A stretch of DNA of 64,000 bases from Lomentospora prolificans (lineage: Eukaryota > Ascomycota > Sordariomycetes > Microascales > Microascaceae). The stretch spans positions 868,001-932,000 of the forward strand of contig JARFXM010000008.1 of assembly GCA_029532625.1 (NCBI GenBank). The letters are read 5' to 3'. Below are positions 22,026-35,058 of this stretch, piece after piece. Each line of letters opens with the position of its first letter. Position 1 is the stretch's first letter. The translations under genes and the position numbers were made by a program. Under the pieces are notes generated by a model. That model did not search any database, was not told the origin of the DNA, and saw nothing but the letters and a program-made list of their open reading frames with translations.

Positions 22026-25000
22026 ATCAGTGATGGATGACAGGCTTGTGAACCCGGGCCTGCGCCTCGGTGAACCAGGGGCAGCTAGTTTCCTTGGCGG
22101 CGAATTCATCGGTGATTTGGACACCAAGAGCCTTGATTGGTGATTTGGATTTCCTGTCCGAACGGTTTGCTTTCGCCTTCGCATCTAGCGCAGCCTGGTG
22201 ATGCATAATACTCACTCATTCTAGCCGAGTGATGCCAAGCCTGAGCCCAGCCAAAAAAAGTCACGCCGTGAAAGGGAGGAGCGCATGGGGCCGCGGCGAA
22301 AAGATTGGATGAGTCGTGATGGCCCCCAACTTGGCCCTGCATTTTGAGGGGACTTGCAGAGTCTCTCCGACAGGCAAACCTGGTCCCGAAGTACCACCCG
22401 GGTCCGGGAGATTGCAGAACTTTCCATTATACCACGCTAGAGTTGCAACAGGCACGCCAGCTTGCGACTCTACGCTGCACGTACCACTGTCGTCAACATT
22501 ATCTGTCGCTCATATACTTCGTATCTGTTCGGCGAGTAATAGGGAAAAGGTATGCTCGTCCTACACGTGCATTTCCGTTTTCGAGGTATAAGGGATGCGG
22601 TGTTCTGCTGCAAGTGGTACGGTTTGGAGGCTGTCCCTAACGCCATCGAGACCCATTCTAATAGACCCTTAAAATGCGCTAAAAAATTTTGGACCTAGCC
22701 TAGCCAGGCATCGACGCCAACGCAGGGGCGCTCTTTCAGCGGCCACTCCGAGAATACCAATGTCGTTGTTAAGGGGATGGCTCTCTGCTCATCTCTTGAT
22801 GTTGATTGAGAAAGTTTGAAGCAAATGAGGTTTGAACTGCTCGCCGAGAAAACGTGGTTCCTGGATTTCTAGTTTACAAGATTTGCCAAAAACGGGTGCG
22901 TGCACCTATTGATATAAACATTATACAAGTACCCCTTCTCTTGTTCCAACCGGGTAAAAGATATTTCCAGGCTTCCAATCCAAAGATCGCGCGTCGCCTG
23001 AGGGCTGCGGCCAGCGTGTGGACCTGGATGGGGCCAAGGCAAGATTCCCGTGATGAAATAAGGATGGGAAGGGGGACCCAGCAGGTCTGGAAAATGACCA
23101 GACCACTGGGAAGGAATGGACTGGACGATTAAACGTGATGAGAAGTGGGCCTGACTCCAAGTAAAGCGACCAATGGACTAATATACGAAGGTACTCTCCG
23201 TAGTAATCTAATTAAGCACCATTCGCCCATCAAACCACTTGGTCCGAGCAGATTAGCTATAGTACCTCAGGACATGCATGTCGCTGCATTGTCTCGTTGT
23301 GGTAATGAAGAGGCCAGCCATGTGGCAACCCTGCCTCTCCAGAATGGCTAGGCCTCATCAAAGAACGCTATTTCCTACCATCAACTCCACAGTCGAGGAG
23401 AGCACCATTGGGGACAACGGATTTGGTGGGTGGAGAAGAGGAAGCTGGTTATGTGGATGTGCAAGGTACATCGTAGTGCACCTTCTATTATCCTTCTATT
23501 AGCATCTCTGCTCTGTCCCTCTGGGCTACTGTTCCATCGTGTGTCGTGAGCGGCGACGGATCACTTGGCCGGGTTGGCGAGGGCTGCGCTCTCGTTGATG
23601 AGAAGCGAAATTTGTGCTGCCCAATATGGAAGGTTAGGCTAGGTCTGTTCTTGGTGCGCATGCCGGTGATGAACATCAAATCGTCTAGGATCTGGCTGGA
23701 AGAAAGAGGTTTGTCAGTGTGCTCTGCCCCTTGTCCCTTCGGGTCAAGGCTGGGCTAGGCTAGTGAGGCACACTCCAAGGGCCACTTCGTCGAGAGTGGT
23801 GCACCAAAGTCGCCACTGTCCTCAACTCGTAAATGCAAGAAGACGGACGATATAATGAAGCTATTCTCCTCTGAGCATTAGCGCCTAATCCGGGGAGGGC
23901 GATCGCCGACGGATGACTTAGCATCGCTCATCCGACCCTCGAGTCCGTAGTCAAGTGTTGTTCTGGCGCCCTTGATGGAGGAGAATCATCAAGGAAGCTA
24001 CATCACCACAAAGAACGAGCTGTCTAGTCTTGTGTACGAATTCAAGCTTGGTTGAGGATGGCAGCCGCGACTGGCCTACACCATAGTACTATCTTACCCA
24101 TAGGTTCGTCCGAAGCATTGGTATTTGGGTTGTCGGGGGCGACTACCTCGCAGGACCTCCGCATCGAATATCGAATCCGAGAAACGAAAAGAAACATGAA
24201 AGGGAACTGAATACTAGTGCTCAATAACGAGGGCTGTGTGTTTCCCTCGCACAGGCGTGAGAGCTCCACTGCGGTCATATGCGGCCAAGCACAACGGAAC
24301 AGTATAGTTGGTAGATGCTGATAGTCAATCTCGGCCGTCTTCCCGCGTCCGAAAAACCTGGAGATTTCACAGCGGACGTCGAGGTCCATGAACCAGCCGC
24401 CTGGGATTCTTGGGTTCTTGTCTGTGGGTGGTATCGGGCTCAGACACACATCCAATCCCCACCATTGGCTAGACTATCCAACCTTTATCCGGGCGAACCA
24501 TGACACTGGAATCGAAACGTTCACGAGCCGCCCGTACATTATCAGCTAACACACACAGATATCCGAAGCTAAGATGGAATCCTGGTCATGAGAAGGAAGG
24601 AGATCTCTGGCGTTCGCTTTAAATGTTAGTCTTGGTTTGATGTGGTCTGACTTGGCGCCACGCATTCTCCTTGATTAGGGCGGGAAACGGCCCAGTACAG
24701 GGCAGGACAGGTATCCGCGGATAACTCAGCGAGGGTGACATTCAGCGAACCGGAAGGGATAAAAGGACACCGTCTTTGTATCTGTATCTCTCCAAAAGAC
24801 CAACACGGCGCGGGATAAGGCACTAGCTTGGAGTCCATCACTGGTCATGCCCGTCTCTGTTCAGTCTGTGGGCTGGCGTCTTCGCTTCCAGCTCTCCCTG
24901 GTCACCTCCTCGGGTTCCACGCTGATCTGCAAGATCGCACATACGTGCGCTGACCATACCTACAAGTGCTCCATCCTGGACTCGAGGCTCGGAGGCGTTT

Positions 25001-25081
25001 TCCGATGCGGGGTCAGCCAGTGATCATCTTTTGACAGGGGCTTTTTATTTTTTTTATTTTATGTTATTTACTGCTGGCGAC

Positions 25082-25099
25082 GCAACACGTGCGTGTTGC
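25082..25099. repeat. perfect hairpin with central E-box
   Basis: GCAACACG-TG-CGTGTTGC, 8-bp arms. The centre contains CACGTG (25086-25091), the canonical bHLH E-box. A T/A-rich tract lies just upstream. No gene is close. Confidence 0.85.
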
Positions 25100-26456
25100 T
25101 GGCCACGGAGAGAAAACTTGGTGTTGGCATACAGACAATAAACACCATTTGGACAGGTGGACTGCAGCGTTCCCGGCCACTTGCGCAATCATTGATGGCA
25201 CTGGAAGATTGACATCTTCATGTAGAACATTTCGAATTCTTCGCTATTAGCTAATGGCTTTAATGCACCCCGAGACAACAAGGCTGGTCATTTCCAGTCT
25301 GGCCATATGTTCAGGACATGACAAATATAGATGGTCCTGGCAGCCCCTATTTCTGCCGAATCACTCTGTTAAGCTTTCACGCTGGCTGGCTTCCGAGCAG
25401 GATAATAGAGTGCACTGGGCTGCTCGCTGCTCACTAATGCACTTCTCCACTCCCCTACCACTGCACTTGTAATATGTAGGAAGGTGTGGGATGGTCAAAC
25501 GAATGTGGATTCAGGCGGCAGGACGAAAGCAAGGATAGAGACATAGTAAAAGACTAGGAAGGGAAAGAAGAAAAAAGAAAGTGGCAATCTCCAAGGCCAT
25601 TGGTTCTAGGCGTCTTCGCTGGAATGGGGGATGTGCATGTACTTCGTAGCTTAGAGCCAACCACCCTATTTCTTGCACCGATCCATGGAGACTGCCAGTA
25701 ATAATGGATTCCCACCTTTCCCCTGGGGTGGATTGCGGGGGCCACTGTCGATCTTGCCTCAGGAAAGTCGCGAACTTGAATTCGAACTTGGCCCATCACA
25801 GTTGGTTTTGAAAGCCCCTTTTTAAGACTTTGCGGAGGACATGGGCGGGCGGAAAATTAAATTTGCTTGTCCCTTTTCCGAGTGTTGATCAGAAACGGGC
25901 CTCCGTAACACGGTGCATATCAGTGGCAGACGATACTGTTGAACTCCAGTAAATTTGGGGGAGATTACATACAGTGTCTGATCAATTACCAGCCATCACG
26001 ACCCCGGAAATCAACGTCGCGTTTCTCATTGCTGGCCTTGGAATACCCGGCTTCACTGAGACGAACAGTGTAATACCCATGATCTCAAGAACACAGTATC
26101 AGATCAAGAACCACTTCCCTCCTCCATGCACAAGGGTGCGACTACAACATCGCATGGCTCTCCTGGACACGCCTAGAAACACTCACGGAGTCGATCTCCA
26201 CCGCATGTGGATACACGACGTTGATGCCAGGAGCTTACTCGGTCTTAGAGGCACCATGCTGTTGTCAGTCATCGTTCACTTCCACCCACAGGCACGCCTC
26301 GTGGACATGATGGGTAGCGAACCAGTGGCCAGATTCGGCGAGGATCTATTCTCAGCCACCGGACACTTTTTCCCACGCCTTTGTTTAGCGGGTGAGCCGT
26401 TACCTATAGTGTGATAGTGTGCGTTGAAGGCAAAAATCCACGCGAAATATACTCCT

Positions 26457-26467
26457 GCCAGGCTGGC
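26457..26467. repeat. GCCAG-G-CTGGC inverted repeat
   Basis: Second copy of the spaced form of the palindrome, in the gene-poor region. Confidence 0.8.
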
Positions 26468-27753
26468 TACTGTGGTCTTGGTGGTTCTCAGTGCGAGTCA
26501 GACGCTCCCCAAATCACCCCTGTGGGAGCTGTCAGCGAGCCGCCCTGCGAATCCATTACAACTGACTTGGAACTTTGAAGACGGTCCAACGCCAGCTAGA
26601 GGGGCTTTTGAGCACCTTGCCTTGTACATTTTAATACAAAACATTGAGCGCCCCATTCGAAAGAAACCCCTTGAACTACACCAGGGGCCCTGTTGAAAGC
26701 GCGACTAAGCCGGGATGGGCCTTGCACCCTGTGCTGGGGCAGGCCTAGTGTGCGAAAGTCTGTGGGCGGTGGAAGCAGAGGAAGATGGGGCTAATTTATG
26801 CCCCGGAGTGCAGGATTATAATACCACCAAATGAAACAACGTCGCCAGGTTACAGGTATGGGCATATGGGTAGAGCCTGGCGGTGCATTCCCCGGCAAGA
26901 AATCAATGAAATCGAGGCAGGATTTTACTCATCCGTAGTCGCATGGTCGAAAGGGAATGGTAGAATATGGACTGGTGGCACCATTCCCCAGTGGCGAATG
27001 TAATAATTGCCTTTGCCCACTTACACTGCGACTCGTCTCCATGAATGGTATTTAGACGAATGTGTTGTACTTGTAGGTGTGCTGAGGCCGGGAGCTGTTC
27101 GTTTCCGTCCTGGTTGTACGAAGTACGCGAGTTGATCAACAGGATGCACTGAAAACCTCTTCCGGGCACCTGGCGATGTTTGTTTATCTGATGGAACATT
27201 GGACCATCTCGATGCCTACATGCAGATGACGGGACCATTATCGAGTATGTTGCGTCTTCATCCGGTCCTGATTTTCCTCCACAGACACGGACGTTTGCCC
27301 TGTGCCCTACCACACGGCACGACCAGACGACCCAAGGGTAAACCGGCAGTTGAAGATCATTGAATTTTCCCGAGCGCTTTAGATTCTCATTCTTTGGGAA
27401 GGGGGTGCAATTGAAACCTGAGCACGGCACACACTTGTTTCGTCTCCAGGAGGGTGGAAGGGGAGAAAAACAGGGACGGAGTCACCGCAATTCTCAACGT
27501 TGGTAGGTTAATCCACCCAAACTTCTGCGCATCTGCACGCACGAAGGCCCCAGCACTCCCTCGAGCATACCCACACACCCATCGACACGATACCCAAGAC
27601 TCAAATACTCCGTGGGGATGATGGCCAGCATGGGGGTGGGTTCAACGGAGCCGGAAGTCGCCCGTTTGTGTGGTGCATCTGGCTCGCCTCTCAGCGCCGC
27701 TGCATCTGTTCGCAAATGGGAATGGTCATGACCCCGTTTTTTCTTTTCTTCCA

Positions 27754-27765
27754 TTCTCGCGAGAA
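27754..27765. repeat. 12-bp perfect palindrome TTCTCGCGAGAA
   Basis: A perfect palindrome with CGCG at its centre. It may be a binding site for a dimeric factor; no gene context supports a role. Confidence 0.6.
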
Positions 27766-30055
27766 GCGGGCGAGCACTCGCGAAACAAGGCGTGGGCTGT
27801 CTCTGCTTTGCTGCAGTACGGAAATGTGTCTGTTGACGAACTTGGTGATGTACATCTTCCCCCGCCCTGCCGTGGCGGCTGCTGCAGGTGCTGCTCGGCA
27901 TTGGCTTCTCTGGGGCTGATAGTGGGAGTCCACCTCAGTACTTGCAAGCGAAGACTTCTTTTACTGGTGCAGGCTGCCGGAATTCGTCGTTGTCTCGACG
28001 GGAGATGCGGAGCGATGAGAGTAATCTGGCTTCATTTCAGGGTCTGGATAGTAGAGTCTTACGCACAGGATTCTTTACACACCCGGACGCCTCCATACCA
28101 CTGGACCTGGATTGGCACTGCTGTGAGAAACGGAGAAGAGATCAGGAGATGTGCTGCGACCCGTAGCGCCAGCGGTGGCTGGAACATAAATCTCCAGCAT
28201 CACTTATTCAACAGTGCCGTACCTGGGGAAACTCGCAGCTGTAAGCCGTCTGTATTGATTGCCTGTGGAAGTGAAAATGAGACGGGTCAACATAGCCAGC
28301 GATGAAGGTGTTACATCAGGTGCGAATTGGGGAAGAAAGAACGAAGTACTGGACCAAGGAGCATGATCTTCAGAAATACCAGGTGCATCCCTGAGCTTTT
28401 GTCGAGGAATGTAGGAGATTACTGCTCCTCGGAGAGACTTCACAACGCAGGGGTCGTCCATCTTAGGGGTGGTCGATACCATGATGATCGAAGCGCGCCG
28501 TTCCTTGCAGGCCTAAAGGTAACCCATCTGATACTGTATACTTAGATTAGGCTGTTACTCCTATTGGAAACACAGCGCAATAATCTCATAATACAGTGTT
28601 ATTATACACCTCGGCACTAGTCACTTACACACAGACCCATATTGTGGAGACAGCTTGTACCTTAACTACCTTTATCCTCATCTCCCCTCAGCGTTCCTTT
28701 TCATTTGATAGACGCTTCTCGACCAAGGCAGATGTACCCTCCCTTCGCTGCATTGTACCAGTATCATTGGTCTGTATTGAGGTAATACCTCTCGTCCTCT
28801 CTTATGCTGGAATACTCCTGGAGAAGACGAAAGAGACGGCACGATGCTGCTCTGGTACGAGGGTCCCTTCAATGCAGGCGAGCCCCTGGAAATAGCTTTA
28901 GGTACACTGGTCCCTCGAGCTAAGGAGTACCTGCCCTATCCCGTTCCCAGCGACAATACCACGCTTGCCGGGCTTGCAAGTAGCGGGCCCCTAGCCAAGC
29001 TAATGTCATTTTCTTTTCCTCTCTGGGATGGTTCTGGCGCGTAGTGTATTACTGGCAATATTTCGTTGTCGCGGGCAGGAGTGAGAGCCGGAGTGAGAGT
29101 CTGGAGGCGTCGCACAGCCTGGCGAAGGTACTTCCGTACCATTTGAAGCCTATTCCCTAATCTTCCTTTTTCTCGCACCTACCAAGTACCCTGAGCCTGG
29201 GCATGGTCGGCTGCCAGTCTCCTCCCTCTCATTCTCCCTCTGGCAAGTCTCGTTTCCCTTCTCCACCTCCAATAATACCCTCCAATAATCAGGCCCGTCG
29301 CCAACCCCGACCCGAAAAACCTCCCTTCTCGCTTCCTGCGTTCGCCTTCCCTTCACCTTCTTCCTCGAACAATCTATCTGACGGTGAAACTTTCCCGCGA
29401 AGTCAATTGCATCCTCGCATCTTCGTTTTGCCTAAGGAGCGACAATTTTTGTTGCAGGTGAGTGTTGCGAAAGAACAAGTTCCTGTTCCTTTGTCTATCT
29501 CCTATCTTCCTCCTCCCCTTCCTCTCCGCACTCGACTGGGGAAACTCTCAAAATCCTGAGTGTCTCCTTTACAACATCTTCTGCGAGCGTGTTGTGTGTG
29601 GTGCGATTCGTCCCTGGCTAATTTCCCGCTCTTTTGTTTCCGCCGCCACCCCCGACACGGCAGCCAGTTTCTTCCTCAACTCTGCACCCGGCTTTTTCTG
29701 TAAAGCTATTTCCCCATCCATCTTTCCCACTTGAAACTGTTCGTCATTGCAGCGTGTGGTTCGTCTCCGTGTATTTCGTTTCGCAACCGGCGGCATCCTG
29801 ACAAACCCTTCTTCTCCCCTCTTCGTCCCCCCTTTTTCGCGTCGAAATCGCAAAACACTTCTGTTCGCTATAGGCCGAGCAACCTGAAATCTAACGCCGT
29901 GTTCCCTCAGGTCAATTGACGGATAGCGACTACTAGGCGGCATCTAAGCACGATTTAATACCCTTCGAATAGCCTTACTACGGCCCATTCGACACCACTT
30001 ATCCCAAAATTCGACTTAGCCTGAGAACGCCGACAGCCACAACAACACCGACAAA

Positions 30056-31440
30056 ATGGGTTGCGGAATGAGCACGGAAGAGAAGGAGGGCAAGGCCCGC
30101 AACGAGGAGATCGAGAACCAGCTCAAGAAGGACAAGTTGATGCAGCGTAACGAGATTAAGATGCTTCTTTTGGGTACGATGTCTGCCAGATTCTCTTTAT
30201 TCGGTACCCCTTTTTTTCATTGGGACAACTTGGCCTAAAGCAGGGCTGATCTCGATTACTACATCCACGAGGCAATGGCTGAGCTTGACTAACCCTGTTC
30301 GACGCTCTTAGGTGCTGGTGAATCCGGAAAGTCTACAATTCTTAAGCAGATGAAGCTCATCCACGAGGGTGGCTACTCCCGCGACGAGCGAGAATCCTTC
30401 AAGGAAATCATCTTTAGCAATACCGTTCAATCCATGCGCGTCATCCTCGAGGCTATGGAGACTCTGGAGCTTCCCCTCGACGAGAAGCGCACCGAGTACC
30501 ACGTTCAGACCATCTTCATGCAACCCGCGCAGATCGAGGGAGACGTTCTTCCTCCCGAGGTTGGCAACGCTATTGAGGCGCTATGGAAGGACCGCGGTGT
30601 CCAGGAGTGCTTCAAGAGGTCTAGGGAGTACCAGCTTAACGACTCGGCGAGATAGTATGTTCTCCATCCCCTAGCCAATTTCGTGACCACTATGTACTTG
30701 CATGCATCGACCCTAGCCTCTAGCCTCCGGGGATTCTGTTATCTGTTCGCCTAGCTAACCTGCTCTCTCTAGTTACTTCGATAACATTGCGAGGATTGCG
30801 GCCCCCGACTACATGCCCAACGACCAGGATGTCCTCCGATCTCGTGTAAAGACGACCGGCATCACCGAGACGACTTTCATTATCGGTGACCTCACCTACC
30901 GCATGTTCGACGTCGGTGGCCAGCGATCTGAGCGAAAGAAGTGGATCCACTGCTTTGAGAACGTGACCACCATTCTCTTCCTCGTCGCCATCTCTGAGTA
31001 CGATCAGCTCCTTTTCGAAGATGAGACGGTCAACCGTATGCAAGAGGCCCTCACGCTATTCGACTCCATCTGCAACTCGCGATGGTTCATCAAGACCTCA
31101 ATCATTCTCTTCCTGAATAAGATCGACAGGTTCAAGGAGAAGCTTCCCACGAGTCCCATGAAGAACTACTTCCCCGACTACGAGGGTGGTGACGACTACG
31201 CCGCGGCGTGCGACTACATCCTCAACCGTTTCGTCAGCCTTAACCAGCACGAGACCAAGCAGATTTATACGCACTTTACGTGCGCGACAGACACCACTCA
31301 AATTCGGTTTGTCATGGCCGCTGTTAATGGTAAGCTAAACCGAAATCGCACTCTGCTTTATCCGGCAAGTTGCCCGGTACTAACCGACATAAACAGACAT
31401 CATCATCCAAGAGAACCTCCGACTCTGTGGTCTAATCTAA
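30056..31440 (+). CDS. gna-1: heterotrimeric G-protein alpha subunit, group I
   Basis: GTPase that couples seven-helix receptors to adenylate cyclase and controls growth, conidiation, mating and, in pathogens, virulence. Four exons (30056-30173, 30312-30654, 30773-31329, 31397-31440) give exactly 353 residues, the standard size. The N-terminus MGCGMS carries the N-myristoylation Gly2 and palmitoylation Cys3. The P-loop GAGESGKST is at 40-48. The switch region holds RVKTTGITET and DVGGQRSE, with the catalytic Gln. NKID binds guanine, and TCATDT is the G5 motif. The C-terminus ENLRLCGLI has the pertussis-toxin Cys at position -4, which is diagnostic of the Gi-like group (GNA-1, FadA, MagB, CPG-1). 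The short last exon encodes just this receptor-contact tail. The long gene-free, pyrimidine-rich upstream region suggests complex regulation. Confidence 0.97.
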
Positions 31441-33614
31441 AATCGGCGCCCTCTTGATACCCGACGGAGGATGGAAAATACAGTTCGCTATACTCGCGTT
31501 TCCTTAATTATGAACAGGCTGGATGAGTCTGGGGGCACCCGCTAGCCTACGAAACCCACCACTTCCTTGTACCGAAAAACCTCGACGATTCCCCGAATAC
31601 CCGTGCTTGATCATGCTTCCGGCGAATCCGTTTATCCTTTGTTATCATTTTCCAGATTCAATGTGTGTGTGTTATGCGGAATACAGTCGCCAGTGGGGTT
31701 AAGAATATACCTTGGTCCTGGTTAGAACTAGGTCGTCTTAAAGCATATTTTTCTTTTTGTGTCTATTTTATTCCTGTTTTTCACATCTCTATTTTTTTTT
31801 TCTTTTCTGTGCAATCTTTTCAGCTGAAGTGAAGGAGGTTAGGCCAGAACAGGGAGGGTTCGTGCATGTACCTGCCAGATTGCCTGAGAGTTCCTCACAC
31901 GGACAACCTGCGGCGTTGAGGACAAAGAGTGGCCTGGGACCCAGGTGCATGGCGCGATACTTGGGGTTGGCTTGCAGGGCGAATAACGTTGGCAAAACGA
32001 AGGAGGAAGAAAGGCAGGCATCGCATCCCAGAGCGCGCGTAAGGGGTGTGTGTATGAGGAAACAAGAGCGGTTACCTATTTTGTTTAATTATGACAGGCT
32101 TTTACTTCCATCTCTATTTTCCTTTTTTCCCTTCCTTTTTTTTTTTTTTTTTTTTTGTATTGTAAGGTCATACGCTCTTTTATGTGTGTGGAATTCTTTG
32201 GGTAGACTATTGATTCCTCGTTTTGGATACAAGTGTACCATCGATTCATTCCTTGCTTCGTGACATAAACGATGCATTTGGAGTCAGATCGCGTCGGCCA
32301 ATGAGGGCTGGTCGGTGTCCCAGATGCTGTTGCAGTCATAAGATGTTGCAATCCTGCCTGCCCTGTCAGATGTGGTTCTCGCATCTTTTGTATTGTTGTA
32401 GCAAACTTGAGGCTTGTGTAGGGTACACCAATTCCTGGATATCAACCACTCACTGGACCCCAAATCCCCGGTTGTACCCAACTTGAGAAAGTGATGGCAG
32501 ATATCTCAAGGAATCTTCTTACCTGCCATGTTCCAGAACTCAAGCAGAACGTCGTTGAGACTCCATGTCGCCCCTATATTCCTTCTGGTTGCGCCCCTCT
32601 TGCGCATTCGTTTCATCCCGGTTCGTGTACGGGCAGAGATGCCCGGCATTGAGAGAAACGGATGCCACAGCTGAAAGATGCTGGGGGGATCCTGCGTCTC
32701 AATCGCTCGCTCCAGTTACTGCCGTTTCCCGATCCTCCCGGAGAATTTGCCATTCTTAACTTTTTTTAAAGTTTGCTGGTTTTCCTCCCTGCGGATGAGA
32801 CGAAATTGCCAACCGTCGAAGGGACCGGGAGGGCGGGAAGATGGGATGGGGCGGAATGCGGGATCGACGGGCAATGAGATTAATGCGGCTATATACGAGC
32901 ACTTGGGCATTTTTAGGGAATGGGGGATCTTTGAGTTTGGAATTGAATGGAATGCAGGAACGGACCACGACGGGCAGATGTAGGAATGTTTACAGGAGGG
33001 ACTTGGAGGAGCATATTTGGCTTTGTTATCAACGCCAATTGATGCTATCCAGGCGAGGTCCAGGGAGACTCTAATTTGGCCAGGTAGAGAACCAATTTGT
33101 CACCAGGCTCATTCCAGAGACACAACACTTGATCAATGAAGCTAGAGTAATGATTTAATAAAAGATAGATGTTGAGAAACCCCACTAATTCCATTCAACT
33201 AAAGTCTAACCATAATCCCCCAGACCACCTCATAGTATCTCTTCACTCCCTTAGAGTTTTCCATCTCATGAAACTAGGCCAATGGTCACCTAAATATGGT
33301 AGTCCCTACTCCCCGATACAAGATGAGTAAAAGATGCGCGCGAGGATGGCATACAAGATGAAAATGACCTTAAAGAGATAATAGTCATGCCACGCAAGGG
33401 CCAAGTAAGTGTTATATAAGCCTAGTCCTAATGTAAGAGGAAAGGCTCCAGCAGTGAGCATGAGAATGGAGGGCCAACGCCACAACGCCAACCTCATAAA
33501 GTAAAGGATGGGTGTTTTTCTCGTGAAGAAGAAAAGAAAAAGGCCAGAAAGGATGTTTTAAGAAAGCTCGTCGATGCCCCCAGAGTAAAGAAAATAGTCG
33601 TCAGGATAACGATT
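31441..33614. other. intergenic region
   Basis: 2.2 kb between the convergent G-alpha and DUF3716 genes. It contains a T21 tract (32136-32156) and small hydrophobic or low-complexity frames, including one at 33306-33497 on the minus strand in the likely 3' untranslated region of the next gene. No gene supported. Confidence 0.6.
32136..32156. repeat. poly-T tract (T21)
   Basis: Uninterrupted run of 21 T about 700 bp downstream of the G-alpha stop codon. Confidence 0.95.
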
Positions 33615-35058
33615 CTATGTTCCGTCTTCGTCTCCTCCCTCCATTGTGGCATCGGGCACGGGTCCGGGCTCAATCTGCTGGCGGACCTGTACACCTGGGT
33701 GGGAGGTAGCTCTCATATCCTGAGTCCTCTGGTGGTGTTGCTGCTGCTGCTGTTGCTGCTGAAGCTGATGGTGTTGCTGCTGGAGCTGGTTCTCCGTCTG
33801 TACGACGTCCTCGTATTCAAGCATACTGAGGACGAGCTGCTTGGCCGCAATCTCGACCTTGAGAAGCTGACGCGCCTTCCTGGTGGTAGCCTCGCGAGCT
33901 GCGGCCATGGCGCGATCCATGACTACCTTGGCTTCGGAGTCGTAGGCGATGTGGGCGAGCTGAGGGTCATGGGCTAGGACGCCCGGCGGCAACTGAATGG
34001 CGCCAGCAGGTGCCAGCTGAGGCAGTCCGAAGCTGGCGGTGGGGTTGGGAGCAGGTGGTAGCACGGCCGGCTGATGAGCCTGGGGATTGTTCGTTTCTGC
34101 GGAGTGACGACAAGGTATTAGCGGGAAACCCAATCACCGAATCATCGTCATTAGAAAGAAACTTACCGTGGAATGAGCATCGTGCACCGCTAGCGTTATA
34201 CCAACAATTGGCACAGCTACCGCACATTTGGCCGTCGACAACAACACAGACGGTCCAGGGGCCGTGTCCCTTGTGGCAATTCTTGCAAGCGCTCGCCGCC
34301 TGCTGTCCGGAGACGTGAGCGAGAAGGGCCTCGACATTGCTACGCCTGACGAGGTTGAGATTCTGCTCCTTGCGTCTTTGCACGGCGAGACGACGACCGG
34401 GCTGACTCATGAGTCTCCGAGAGAGGGTACTGGCCGTCTGGTCCAGATCGAGCTTATCGTAACCACTCTCCCGGGCGAACTCGGCGGCGGTCTGGATGGG
34501 GCCAGGTGAGCCAGCGGCAGCAGCCGCGCTTGCGGCAGCCGCGGCGCCAACGGCGTCCTGCATCTGCGCGTCCATGTCTTGCTGTGCGAGGGAGGCGAAC
34601 TGGGCAGCGGTGCTGAAGGCCTGCAGGGCCGGATGGATGGTTGGGTCGGGCGTCGGGGGGACGGCAGAGCCGGTGGCCACGTCGGACACGAGACCCAGCT
34701 GTCTCTGGTGTTGCTGGACGCGATGGAGTTCGTGCGCGTCGTCGACGTGGTGGTTGCTGCCGTCCTCCTCGGTGGAAGGGGGCGCGTCGTAGAGCTGCTC
34801 GTGCTTCAAATCGGCCGGTTGTGGTTGGTGCTCACCGTCGTGGGGCTGGGGGTGTGGCTCCTCGTGGTCGTTGTGGTGCTGGTCGGGATCAGCGAGGTCC
34901 TCGTCCTGCGGGTGGTGTTGCAGGGCGTGGGCAGCTGCCGTGAGATGGTCGACAGCTTCCTGGATTACGGAGTCGGGTCGACTCGGAGGTCGTTGCTTGT
35001 TGGGTTTCGTGACTTTGTTGGCGCGGCCGCGCATTGAAGATCGCATTGAGGTTCGCAT
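33615..35058 (-). CDS. DUF3716-type Cys-rich, polyglutamine protein
   Basis: Two minus-strand exons (34167-35058, 33615-34096; 70-nt intron, phase 1) encode 457 residues. The N-terminal half is disordered, acidic and rich in His/Pro/Gln with an Ala run. A Cys-rich module at about 257-298 (CKNCHKGHGPWTVCVV, then CGSCANCWYNASGARCSF) has seven Cys plus His spaced like a zinc-binding domain. It matches the fungal-specific DUF3716 pattern, whose function is not established. The C-terminal part holds a Pro/Ala region, a helical segment (about 350-400, with KARQLLKVEIAAKQLVLSML) and a Gln/His run encoded by CAG/CAA repeats. The architecture suggests a nuclear regulatory protein; that is inference. 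The start is the first ATG of a basic N-terminus rich in Met-Arg-Ser. Confidence 0.85.

Larger units (their letters stand above)
21652..30055. other. 8.4-kb gene-poor region upstream of G-alpha
   Basis: No recognisable gene. The largest frames (27670-28305 plus strand, 26903-27430 minus strand, 25974-26414 plus strand) show no family resemblance and overlap opposing frames. It contains several inverted repeats built from GCCAG/CTGGC (21857-21875, 22015-22025, 26457-26467), a tandem CTTGCCAGG repeat (about 21877-21900), a hairpin with an E-box (25082-25099), and a T/A-rich tract near 25045. The last 800 bp are strongly pyrimidine-rich, which suggests a long 5' leader for G-alpha. Confidence 0.6.

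Noticed and set aside
27670..28305. 211-codon plus-strand frame
   Set aside because: No recognisable domain, and opposing frames of similar length overlap it, as expected for stop-poor GC-balanced DNA.
31757..32263. 168-codon frame downstream of G-alpha
   Set aside because: Dominated by Phe/Leu from T tracts and located in the likely 3' untranslated region. Not a gene.
33306..33497. Small hydrophobic minus-strand frame (63 codons) resembling a membrane protein
   Set aside because: It lies in the expected 3' untranslated region of the DUF3716 gene and has no family match. T-rich DNA easily gives hydrophobic frames.
34579..35037. 152-codon Val-rich plus-strand frame
   Set aside because: Antisense shadow of the DUF3716 coding sequence.
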